64,000 bases of DNA from NCBI GenBank assembly GCA_030263715.1, contig SZPM01000005.1, positions 62,001-126,000 on the forward strand, given 5' to 3'. Made by a program: the position numbers and the translations under genes. The stretch is from ATM1 sp003577165. Lineage in GTDB: Bacteria; Armatimonadota; Fimbriimonadia; Fimbriimonadales; ATM1. Position 1 is the stretch's first letter. Every line of letters starts with the position of its first letter. Shown one piece after another: positions 57,180 through 64,000 of the stretch. Below the pieces are notes generated by a model, which saw nothing but the letters and a program-made list of their open reading frames with translations, was not told where the DNA came from and made no database searches.

Positions 57180-58886
57180 ATGGAATCTACAGGACTTGGA
57201 CTATTGAGCCTTGTGATCTGGATGCCGCTTTTTGGAGCGGTGTTCCTGATGCTCGTGCCCAAGGACTTCGTGGCCGTACACCGATACGGCGCGCTCGGCA
57301 TCTCTATCCTCACCTTCATCGCCTCGCTCTCCCTCTACGGGGCGTTCAGTTCCGGAACCTTCCACTTCCAGATGGTAGAGGCGATTCCATGGATTTCCGG
57401 CCTCGGGATTCAATACAAAGTTGGAGTCGACGGCATCAGCCTATGGCTTGTGATGCTCACCACCTTCATCACGATCATCGCCGTCTGGTTCAGTTTTTAC
57501 GTCGGACATCGTGCGAAGGAGTTCATGGTCTATCTCCTGGTTCTGGAGACGGCGATGCTCGGGGTTTTCTGCGCACTCGACCTTGTTCTCTTCTACGTGT
57601 TCTTCGAGGCCACCCTGGTCCCAATGTACTTCCTCATCGCGATTTGGGGAGGGGAAGACAAGAAGTACGCCTCCGTCAAGTTCTTCCTCTATACGTTCTT
57701 GGGCTCGATCTTCATGCTCATCGCGATCGTCGCCCTTTACTTCATCAGCGCGGAGAAACTCGGCAAAGGAACCTTCGACTTGGTTGCGCTGCAGTCGTTG
57801 GCCGCCCAGGGCGACCTTGCCGCCCTGCCGATTCAACTCTGGCTGTTCGCGGCTTTCGCCGTCGCGTTCGCGGTGAAGGTGCCGTTCTGGCCCGTCCACA
57901 CCTGGCTGCCCGACGCGCACACAGAAGCGCCGACCGCGGGTTCGATCATCCTGGCGGCGGTGATGTTGAAGATGGGCGCCTACGGTTTCCTCCGATTCTG
58001 TCTTCCTCTGTTTCCCGATGCGACGATACAGGCCGCGCCCTTGCTGATGGGCCTTGCCGTCGTCGGGATCATTTACGGCGCCGTGATGGCGGCTGTGCAG
58101 CACGACTGGAAGAGGCTCGTCGCCTACTCGTCGGTGAGTCACCTGGGATTCGTCATGCTCGGGCTGTTCAGCCTTACGCACAACGGATTCACCGGAAGCG
58201 TGCTCCAGTCCGTCAATCACGGGATCAGCACGGGCGCCCTCTTCCTGATGGTCGGGATGATCTACGAACGGCGGCACACGCGGTTGTTTTCAGACTATGG
58301 CGGGCTCAAACGGCAGATGCCCATGTTCGCCGCCTTGTTCTTGATCGTGATGCTGAGTTCAGTCGGCTTGCCTTCGATGAACGGATTTATCGGTGAGTTC
58401 TTGTGCATGCTCGGCGCGTTTCAGGCCGGGTTCGAGGGGCGCGCCGGGATCCCGCTCTGGATGCCCGTGGTGGCAGGGGGGGGTGTCGTGCTCGCCGCCG
58501 TCTACCTTCTCTGGATGTTCCAAAAGGTGTTCTACGGAAGAAACGACAATCCGGAGAACAAGAGGCTTCGCGACATCAAACCGTGGGAGCAACTGCTCTG
58601 TTGGTCGCTGGTGCTGTTCGTTTTCTGGATCGGTCTGTATCCAAAGACTTTCACGGACGAGATGGAAGCCAGCCTCAACGGCTTGAGGCACCAAGTTTTG
58701 CAGCAGCCGGGACTCCGCCCTCAATGGGCCGATACCTCAATTGATGTGAATGCGCGCGGTGACGTGGTGCAAGCCTCGAACCGGGATCCGAACAATCCGG
58801 GCAATTGGACGCAGGGCAAAGTCCTCGTGCCGGCAGATCACCAGGTGCGAAGCGAGCAGGTCGCCGCGAGGAGTGAGCGTGAATAG
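57180..58886 (+). CDS. nuoM: NADH-quinone oxidoreductase subunit M (NuoM)
   Basis: 568 residues. Antiporter-like core: YKVGVDGISLWLVMLTTFI, LFYVFFEATLVPMYFLIAIWGGEDKKYASVKFFLYTFLGS, PVHTWLPDAHTEAPTAGSIILAAVMLKMGAYGFLRF, VAYSSVSHLGFVMLGLFSL. The last 80 residues are soluble and not typical (VNARGDVVQASNRDPNNPGNWTQG, then a charged tail). A G8 run at 58476-58483 lies in frame. The stop overlaps the next start by 8 nt, linking the UroD-like gene to complex I. Confidence 0.95.
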   Translation: MESTGLGLLSLVIWMPLFGAVFLMLVPKDFVAVHRYGALGISILTFIASLSLYGAFSSGTFHFQMVEAIPWISGLGIQYKVGVDGISLWLVMLTTFITIIAVWFSFYVGHRAKEFMVYLLVLETAMLGVFCALDLVLFYVFFEATLVPMYFLIAIWGGEDKKYASVKFFLYTFLGSIFMLIAIVALYFISAEKLGKGTFDLVALQSLAAQGDLAALPIQLWLFAAFAVAFAVKVPFWPVHTWLPDAHTEAPTAGSIILAAVMLKMGAYGFLRFCLPLFPDATIQAAPLLMGLAVVGIIYGAVMAAVQHDWKRLVAYSSVSHLGFVMLGLFSLTHNGFTGSVLQSVNHGISTGALFLMVGMIYERRHTRLFSDYGGLKRQMPMFAALFLIVMLSSVGLPSMNGFIGEFLCMLGAFQAGFEGRAGIPLWMPVVAGGGVVLAAVYLLWMFQKVFYGRNDNPENKRLRDIKPWEQLLCWSLVLFVFWIGLYPKTFTDEMEASLNGLRHQVLQQPGLRPQWADTSIDVNARGDVVQASNRDPNNPGNWTQGKVLVPADHQVRSEQVAARSERE

Positions 58887-59643
58887 CCGAGAACGTCTGC
58901 TTGCCGCAGCGCGAGGGGGGGACGTGGATCGGGCTCCGTGGCTCGTTTGGCCGCGGCTGGGTGACTTGGCAGAAGTTAACGATGCCGCGATTCGAGCAGG
59001 AGCGGATGCGGTCGTCGTCCGCGAATTGCAGCACGTGGCCGAAATGGCCGCGCGATGCGGACTGGACGGCCCGGCCGTATTGTATGAGTGCCACTCGCCG
59101 TTCGGCGCCGCATCATCGAAGGGGATCGATCTCAACCAAGCGATCTTCGCAAGCCCGGTGGAAGGCTCGGCGCTGCTCGACACCATTGCGCAGAATTGCG
59201 AGCGCGAAGCGCAAGAGGCTCTCGAACTCGGAGCCGACGGCGTGTTCTACGTGCTGGAAGGAGCGACGCCGGGCCTATGTACGCCGATGCAGTACGGTGG
59301 GTTCTTTCTGGAACGGGATCGGCAGTTGCTCGACGCGGTCGCCGATGCTCGGTTCAATTTGATGTTCGTCGCGGGCGGCGAGGGAACCTATCTCGATTTC
59401 GTCCATGACCTGCCGGCCTCTGCACTCGCTTGGGACGAACCCGCTTCAGGGATCGGGCATGAGCAGGTGCGAAAGATGCACGAAGGGACGATCGCGTGCG
59501 GCCTGTTCGGAGATCGAGAGACCCTGTGGCGCTCCTTTGCGGGACGGGGGCTGGTCTTCTTCGGCATATTGGATGAAGTGCGAGACTTGGACGAAATCGG
59601 TAGAGAGATGAATGAACTGAAGTCGGGGGCGCTCCATGGGTAG
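58879..59643 (+). CDS. UroD-like protein inserted between nuoM and nuoN
   Basis: 254 residues from the GTG at 58879, overlapping nuoM by 8 nt and nuoN by 8 nt. NSRERLLAAARGGDVDRAPWLVW is the opening of uroporphyrinogen decarboxylase and its corrinoid methyltransferase cousins. AQEALELGADGVFYVLEGATPG and TYLDFVHDLPASALAWDE follow the family too. It is about 90 residues shorter than a typical UroD/MtaA protein; the deficit is not localised. With no corrinoid-protein neighbours, methyl transfer is unlikely to be assigned safely. Translational coupling on both sides argues against a chance insertion. Confidence 0.7.
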   Translation: MNSRERLLAAARGGDVDRAPWLVWPRLGDLAEVNDAAIRAGADAVVVRELQHVAEMAARCGLDGPAVLYECHSPFGAASSKGIDLNQAIFASPVEGSALLDTIAQNCEREAQEALELGADGVFYVLEGATPGLCTPMQYGGFFLERDRQLLDAVADARFNLMFVAGGEGTYLDFVHDLPASALAWDEPASGIGHEQVRKMHEGTIACGLFGDRETLWRSFAGRGLVFFGILDEVRDLDEIGREMNELKSGALHG

Positions 59644-61195
59644 TTCGGGTCTGCATCCGGCAGCCATTGACTGGATGGCCCTGGGCCCGCTGATCGGCGT
59701 GTGTTTGACGGGTGTGGTCGCGATGGTGCTCGAGATGTGGCGGCCGCGGATGAACAACAACGGCATCGTCGGCGTGTGCATCGTCGGGCTCCTCGTCTCG
59801 GGGTTCCTCGTCATCGCGAACTGGAATCGGCCGGGGGGGGAGTCCTTCGGCGCAGATTACAGCGAGGCGAACGGCGCGGTCGGCAATCTCGGCCTCTTCA
59901 TCAACGATCGCCTCGGTCAAGTGATCCAATTGCTGATCGTCGGCATCACCCTCGTCACCGTCCTGTTCAGCGAAGGCTATCTCCGGGAGAAGCGGCTGCC
60001 TTTCGGCGAGTACTACCCGCTGGTTCTCTGGTCCGCAGCGGGGGGGATGGTGATGGCCACCACCCGCGACCTCTTGATTTTCTTCCTCGGGCTGGAAACG
60101 CTATCGATCGCCCTGTACGTGCTCGCAGGACTGAGCAGCAAGGAGAGGAGGTCGCAAGAAGCCGCGCTCAAGTACTTCCTCCTCGGAGCATTCGCGTCGT
60201 CGTTCCTCCTGTACGGAATTGCTCTGATTTACGGTGCGACGGGAACGACTCACCTGTCCGGGATTGCCGCAATCGCCAACACTCAGCCCGAATCGATTGC
60301 CACGTTTAGCGTGCTTTACGCGGGAATCGGGCTGGTGCTCGTGGGCTTCGCTTTCAAAGTTGCGCTGGTGCCGTTTCACATGTGGACGCCGGACGTGTAC
60401 CAAGGCGCGCCGACGAGTGTCGTCGGCTTCATGGCAGCGGGCGTGAAGGTCGCGGCGTTCGCCGCGATGCTGCGATTCATCGACGTGATCGTCTTCACTT
60501 CGTCGGTTTGGATCACAGTGCTCGCCGCCCTCGCCGCTGTTACGATGACGATCGGCAATCTGATCGCGCTGGCGCAGAAGGACGCAAAGCGCATACTTGC
60601 CTATTCGAGCATCGCGCACGCCGGCTACATTCTCGTCGCGGTCGTCGCCTACGGCGCGTCGAAGTCCGGGCCTTACGAACCGCTCGGTCAGTCCACGGTC
60701 GCTTACTACTTGGCGATGTACGGATTCATGACGCTTGGCGCTTTCGCAGTGCTTTCGCTCACGGGTCGAGACGGCAAGGAAGGTTCGACCCTCGAAGATT
60801 ACTACGGGCTTTATCGAAGCGCGCCCTTTCCCGCGGCCATGTTCATCGTGTTCATGGCGAGTCTTGCAGGAATTCCACTGACGGGTGGTTTCCTCGGGAA
60901 GTTTCTCATCTTCCGCGACGCGCTTTCGGTGGATATGCTCTGGTTGGCCCTGCTGCTCGGAGTGAACTCCGTCATTAGCGTCGCCTACTATCTGAGGATC
61001 GTGCAGGCGGTCTGCACGGAGGAGCCGGGGGTCGTGCGCAGCAGGTTCGCCCCCGTCAATGCAGGACTGTTCACCGCTTGCGCGGTCTGTGCGTTCCTGC
61101 TGATCGCCGGTTTCGTGGCCGCCGATCCGCTCTTCGATTGGATGGGGCTTTCTGCGCCGGGGGCCTCGGTGGTCGCCGGACTGCCGGGCAGGTAG
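59636..61195 (+). CDS. nuoN: NADH-quinone oxidoreductase subunit N (NuoN)
   Basis: 519 residues. Antiporter-like core: GGMVMATTRDLLIFFLGLETLSIALYVLAGL, RRSQEAALKYFLLGAFASSFLLYG, VALVPFHMWTPDVYQGAPTSVVGFMAAGVKVAAFA and KRILAYSSIAHAGYILVAVVAYG. A C-terminal helix ends the protein. The ATG overlaps the UroD-like gene by 8 nt. Last complex I gene in the window. A G8 run at 59833-59840 is in frame. Confidence 0.95.
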   Translation: MGSSGLHPAAIDWMALGPLIGVCLTGVVAMVLEMWRPRMNNNGIVGVCIVGLLVSGFLVIANWNRPGGESFGADYSEANGAVGNLGLFINDRLGQVIQLLIVGITLVTVLFSEGYLREKRLPFGEYYPLVLWSAAGGMVMATTRDLLIFFLGLETLSIALYVLAGLSSKERRSQEAALKYFLLGAFASSFLLYGIALIYGATGTTHLSGIAAIANTQPESIATFSVLYAGIGLVLVGFAFKVALVPFHMWTPDVYQGAPTSVVGFMAAGVKVAAFAAMLRFIDVIVFTSSVWITVLAALAAVTMTIGNLIALAQKDAKRILAYSSIAHAGYILVAVVAYGASKSGPYEPLGQSTVAYYLAMYGFMTLGAFAVLSLTGRDGKEGSTLEDYYGLYRSAPFPAAMFIVFMASLAGIPLTGGFLGKFLIFRDALSVDMLWLALLLGVNSVISVAYYLRIVQAVCTEEPGVVRSRFAPVNAGLFTACAVCAFLLIAGFVAADPLFDWMGLSAPGASVVAGLPGR

Positions 61196-61246
61196 AGGTA
61201 AATTCACATTCGCAGGCAGCCGCCTGCAGAGGAGAGGACGAGGACT

Positions 61247-61774
61247 ATGCAGGAAATTCCGGGTGGCTCACCTTATCCGCGGCCATCTGCACCGATGCCA
61301 CCGACGCGATTCGCGGCCGACCTTGCGATCGGCATCATCGTGGCGGTTTTGTGGGGGATTTGCTTTTTGTGCCAAGTGGGCGGCCTCGCGATGGCAGGGG
61401 CCGTTACGTCCCAGGCCGGAGCCGGTTCGGAATTCCGTGCGGCGATGCAGGAGGCCAGCATGGCCCAACTGGTGCTCGGCATCCTTGTGACTCTGGCGAT
61501 CTGCATCTCGGGGATCGGAGTCGCAATGGGAACTCGCTGGGGATTCCTGCTGGGCGCGATCGCGACCTTCGCGAACGTGATCATGTCGGTGATCCAGATG
61601 GCGACCGGCGGGATGCAGACGATGACTCAGCAGCCGGGAGTGAGCGCGGATCAGATGGAGGCCGCGTACACGATCAGCATCGTTCTCGGCGTCGTTTTCC
61701 TGCTGCTGTTCCTCGCCTACGGCGTGTACTGCGTCATGCGGCTCATCGGCAAGGTCGGCCCCCCGCCACGCTAA
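61247..61774 (+). CDS. Small four-helix membrane protein, copy 1
   Basis: 175 residues. The Pro-rich N-terminus GGSPYPRPSAPMPP is followed by four membrane helices (about 23-50, 75-95, 98-122, 145-170). AGGAGA-type sequence at 61231-61237 lies just before the ATG. No known family; it shares the YPRP N-terminus and layout with the next gene, so the two look like a tandem duplication. It may be part of the nuo transcript or independent. Confidence 0.55.
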   Translation: MQEIPGGSPYPRPSAPMPPTRFAADLAIGIIVAVLWGICFLCQVGGLAMAGAVTSQAGAGSEFRAAMQEASMAQLVLGILVTLAICISGIGVAMGTRWGFLLGAIATFANVIMSVIQMATGGMQTMTQQPGVSADQMEAAYTISIVLGVVFLLLFLAYGVYCVMRLIGKVGPPPR

Positions 61775-61847
61775 TCGCGTCCATCCTTCCTTTGGGGACG
61801 TCTTAGACGTTATAAGCCCGCGAACGAACGGGCGTGGGGAGGAGACT

Positions 61848-62309
61848 ATGCAGCCAGGATCACCTTATCCTCGGCCACCTCAGCCGGGATACTCTGACTA
61901 TCCGACGGACAAAGTCATCGGAGTCCTCATCATGGTGCTGGCCGGTTGCGGCGTCCTGTTGGGGATACTCGTGATTACGACGGGAGGAATCTTCGGCATG
62001 GCAGCCCAGCAGGCCGCCGCCGAGCAGGGGGCGAACGCAAAGGAGGCGAGCGCCGTGGCTGGTTTGTTCGGAGTCAGCTTCGCCCTCGTCGGAGGCATTC
62101 TCATCGTGCACGCAGCGCTCAGCATTGCCGTCGGGTGGGGGATGTTCAAGAGCGCGAAGTGGGCGTTCATCCTCGGAGCGGTGCTCTACGGCATCGGACT
62201 GGCGCTCAATCTCATTGGATTCAGCATCCTCGGCATCTTGATATCGGGCGCCCTGTTTACCTACTGCCTCCTTCGGCTAACCGGAAACCTCGGCCCGCGA
62301 CCCGCGTAA
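61848..62309 (+). CDS. Small four-helix membrane protein, copy 2
   Basis: 153 residues. N-terminus MQPGSPYPRPPQPGYSDYP resembles the preceding protein, then helices at about 23-46, 66-90, 97-115 and 118-146, ending in a short tail. GGGGAGGAG lies just upstream of the ATG. In the 73-nt gap to the previous gene lie GACGTC and GCCCG/CGGGC inverted repeats and a TATAAG stretch, which may be a promoter. No function can be given. Confidence 0.55.
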   Translation: MQPGSPYPRPPQPGYSDYPTDKVIGVLIMVLAGCGVLLGILVITTGGIFGMAAQQAAAEQGANAKEASAVAGLFGVSFALVGGILIVHAALSIAVGWGMFKSAKWAFILGAVLYGIGLALNLIGFSILGILISGALFTYCLLRLTGNLGPRPA

Positions 62310-62381
62310 CTGCAGACGCGTCCGACCATCAGGAAAGCTGCGACGGCGGATGACGGCCGTTCGCCGTCTGGCGCGAGTTCT

Positions 62382-63149
62382 TTAGTAGAAGAGCGCGGCT
62401 AAGAAGTAGTTCGCGACGTAGATGAGCACCATCGAGACGACGACGGCATTCGTCGTCGAGCGGCCGACTCCGACTGCGCCGCCGTGCGTGCGAAGCCCCT
62501 GCTGGCAACTCACGAGCGCGACGATGACTCCGAACGCGGCGGTTTTATACAGCCCGCCCACGAAGTCCCACGGCTCTAAATAGACTTCGACGGAGCGCAG
62601 AAACTGCGATGAGGGCACTCCGATGGACGCGGAAACGAGCAGTCCGCCGACCATCCCGCCGTAGGTGCCAACCAACCCGAGAATCGGCAGCATAAACAGA
62701 CAGGCCAGCACGCGAGGCACGAGGAGGTAGTTGTAAGGGTGCACGGCGAGCGATCGCAGTGCGTCAATTTGCTCCGTCACCGCCATCGTTCCGATCTGCG
62801 CAGCCATCGCACTGCCGCACCGGGCGGCGACCATGATGCCCGCGATGACAGGCGCTAACTCGCGCGTGACGGAGAGTCCGATGACCGCTCCGACGAGTTC
62901 GCCACCCCCGTTCTCCACGAGCAGTTCCGATAGATAAAGGGCGAGGACCGCTCCTGAGGCGAACGACGTGAGCGCCACGATCGGCACGCTCGAAACTCCC
63001 ACGAACGCCATTTGCGAGAAGATCTCCCGCACTTCGAACGGGCGAGTGAACGAGCGCCGAACGCTCTCCATCAGCAGGATGGCAATCTCGCCGACGAAGA
63101 TGATGGGCGATCGGAACCACTTGCCCGATTGGGAGCGCGCCGCAGCCAT
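62382..63149 (-). CDS. mlaE: MlaE-type ABC transporter permease
   Basis: 255 residues, five to six membrane helices. Family signature VGVSSVPIVALTSFASGAVLALYLSELL, ELAPVIAGIMVAARCGSAMAAQIGTMAVTEQIDALRSLAVHPYNYLLVPRVLACL and CQQGLRTHGGAVGVGRSTTNAVVVSMVLIYVANYFLAALFY. In diderms MlaE forms the inner-membrane permease of phospholipid/lipid transport with an ATPase (MlaF) and a substrate-binding MCE protein (MlaD). Neither partner is in the window, so they must be encoded elsewhere. A minus-strand GAGGA precedes the ATG. Confidence 0.92.
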   Translation of the reverse strand: MAAARSQSGKWFRSPIIFVGEIAILLMESVRRSFTRPFEVREIFSQMAFVGVSSVPIVALTSFASGAVLALYLSELLVENGGGELVGAVIGLSVTRELAPVIAGIMVAARCGSAMAAQIGTMAVTEQIDALRSLAVHPYNYLLVPRVLACLFMLPILGLVGTYGGMVGGLLVSASIGVPSSQFLRSVEVYLEPWDFVGGLYKTAAFGVIVALVSCQQGLRTHGGAVGVGRSTTNAVVVSMVLIYVANYFLAALFY

Positions 63150-63155
63150 TCGTCC

Positions 63156-63806
63156 TCAGCGTACCGTGCAGAGCGGCTTCAGGTTTGCGAGTTTCTTCTC
63201 ACCGATTCCCTTCACCAGGAGCAGTTCGTCCACCGACTTGAAGCCTCCGTGCTTGTTGCGATGCTCGATGATCGCCCTGGCCGTAGCGGGCCCGACGCCT
63301 GGAAGGGTGTCCAGTTCTGCTTCAGACGCCGTGTTGATGTTGACCTTCTGCACGGCTGTAGCCGGGGCAGACCCCTCCGCGGATCCCGAAGATCCGTTGG
63401 CGACAAAGTCCCCTCCCGAATAGCCTGCGGCATAGGGGCCCAGTTGCTCGGGTGAGGGCCGCTCCCCCTGCTCGGGAACGTACAGTTGGGTGTTCGGCTT
63501 CAATTTCGCGGCGAGATTCAAGGCGGAGAGGTCCGCGATCGGCAGGGCGCCGCCTGCCTCTTCGATCGCGTCCGCGACAATCATGTGCTCCCCTGCGTCG
63601 ACGACTGTGTCGGGACGGTTGACGGCCCCGGTCACGTGCACGGGGAAGGGCTTGGGAAGAGCATCCCGAAACACCGTCGCGTACAGGACGTAACTTCCGA
63701 TTCCCAGGACAAGGCCCGCTCCGAGTAGGACTCCAAATCGGTCGGGCCCTTCGGTCTTGGACCACCTACTCAGCATGGAGGCAGGATTCGATGATCGCTT
63801 TCCCAC
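63156..63806 (-). CDS. ComEA-like protein (SLBB plus helix-hairpin-helix)
   Basis: 216 residues. A membrane helix (about 24-45) is followed by an SLBB domain (VHVTGAVNRPDTVVDAGEHMIVADAIEEAGG), a Ser/Gly linker, and a ComEA HhH2 domain (VNINTASEAELDTLPGVGPATARAIIEHRNKHGGFKSVDELLLVKGIGEKKL). In naturally competent bacteria ComEA is the exported DNA receptor. The GTG at 63806 is preceded by GGAAGGA at too short a distance and an ATG at 63776 lacks any site, so the start is uncertain. It sits next to mlaE and may share its transcript. Confidence 0.85.
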   Translation of the reverse strand: MGKRSSNPASMLSRWSKTEGPDRFGVLLGAGLVLGIGSYVLYATVFRDALPKPFPVHVTGAVNRPDTVVDAGEHMIVADAIEEAGGALPIADLSALNLAAKLKPNTQLYVPEQGERPSPEQLGPYAAGYSGGDFVANGSSGSAEGSAPATAVQKVNINTASEAELDTLPGVGPATARAIIEHRNKHGGFKSVDELLLVKGIGEKKLANLKPLCTVR

Positions 63807-63827
63807 TCCTTCCAGTATGGGAAAGCG
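63796..63827. other. 9-bp inverted repeat across the comEA start
   Basis: CGCTTTCCC and GGGAAAGCG are separated by 14 nt and lie around the start region of the ComEA-like gene. It could fold at the 5' end of that mRNA and hide the start, or be an operator. Both are inference. Confidence 0.35.
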
Positions 63828-63857
63828 AGGGGGTCATGGGGTACAAATGCGGCTCGC

Positions 63858-63943
63858 GGGGAGTTGCCCGAGCGGTCAATGGGAGCAGACTGTAAATCTG
63901 CCGGCGGACGCCTACGTTGGTTCGAATCCAACACTCCCCACCA
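63858..63943 (+). tRNA. tRNA-Tyr (anticodon GTA)
   Basis: Acceptor stem GGGGAGT/ACTCCCC, anticodon loop CTGTAAA with GTA at 63892-63894, a long class II variable arm, TTCGAATCC in the T-loop, and an encoded CCA (63941-63943). A TACAAA at 63842-63847, preceded by GGGG, may be its -10 box. Confidence 0.95.
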
Positions 63944-63986
63944 CGTGCCCCATCCGCATTCTCAGGGAACGGCGAATGTACGTCGA

Positions 63987-64000
63987 GCCTTTGTAGCTCA
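63987..64000 (+). tRNA. 5' part of another tRNA (possibly Thr), cut by the window end
   Basis: GCCTTTGTAGCTCA is the acceptor strand plus the first half of the D-arm of a tRNA. It lies 43 nt behind tRNA-Tyr, as in the Tyr-Gly-Thr tRNA operons of many bacteria. Anticodon not visible; Thr is a guess from the acceptor sequence. Confidence 0.5.

Noticed and set aside
62310..62381. Terminator between the convergent membrane-protein gene and mlaE
   Set aside because: A GACGGCG/CGCCGTC stem is present but has a long loop and no clear T tract on either side, so it was left out.
1..64000. Enrichment of G7-G8 homopolymers as a phase-variation system
   Set aside because: More than twenty runs of seven or more G or C occur (for example 2491, 19272, 24193, 24848, 52734, 58476). 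At this GC content roughly that many are expected by chance, and all but the gdhA case (a G6 run) keep their frame or are ambiguous.
1..64000. CRISPR arrays, rRNA genes or replication origin
   Set aside because: No regularly spaced identical repeats of 25-40 nt, no rRNA core sequences and no DnaA-box cluster with dnaA/dnaN were seen.

Overview
This 64 kb window is high-GC (about 60 %), densely coded bacterial chromosome. It carries housekeeping genes and no phage, plasmid or intact insertion sequence. An OstA/LptD-like outer-membrane barrel and an MlaE-type permease point to a diderm. Deep-branching versions of common enzymes, FlgD-like sorting or Ig tails on exported proteins, many GTG/TTG starts, and several -10 boxes lying 6-8 nt before a start codon fit an uncultured Armatimonadota/Fimbriimonadia-like lineage. 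That placement is inference from gene content only.

Layout. 1-7.5 kb: a truncated gene, a TfoX-N protein, an overlapping tyrA-aroA-cmk-PaaK-like run (shikimate/tyrosine plus CMP kinase), a cysteine-cluster protein, and a glutamate dehydrogenase split by a frameshift at a G6 run. 7.1-13.6 kb: an FmdB-like zinc ribbon, a DUF6754-like/propeller-like membrane pair, a pyrimidine-nucleoside phosphorylase, rpsA and coaE. 13.6-25.8 kb: six co-directional genes for exported or envelope proteins (CsgG-like factor, subtilase, giant surface protein, two unknowns and an Ig + OstA/LptD-like barrel). This is the best candidate here for an undescribed system. 25.7-27.9 kb: rex-nadB, divergent from tRNA-Val.

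28.0-30.3 kb is a small accessory patch directly behind tRNA-Val. It holds a decayed AHSA1/SRPBCC fragment, an orphan gene, a frameshifted IS3-OrfA-like remnant, a protein built of exact 22-residue repeats, a diverged direct repeat of about 130 bp, and a cluster of REP-like hairpins. 30.4-36.4 kb carries a D-aminoacylase-type amidohydrolase, an unknown, a cyclase-NTPase-TPR regulator and a TetR regulator.

36.5-42.0 kb is a complete attenuation-controlled histidine operon. A consensus promoter is followed by a 20-codon, apparently leaderless leader peptide with four consecutive His codons and an intrinsic terminator, then hisG-B-H-F-(A-I-E fusion)-D with overlapping starts and stops. hisC is not in it. 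42-50.3 kb, mostly on the minus strand, encodes a ThuA-DUF1080 protein, a saccharopine-dehydrogenase-like enzyme, an H1-like basic protein, a DprE1/DprE2-like oxidase-reductase pair, an MscS channel and a membrane protein with a degenerate cyclase domain.

50.7-61.2 kb holds complex I genes nuoG-H-J-K-L-M-N. nuoI is missing from its usual place and a short UroD-like gene lies between nuoM and nuoN. The window ends with two related small membrane proteins, mlaE, a ComEA-like protein, tRNA-Tyr and the start of another tRNA.
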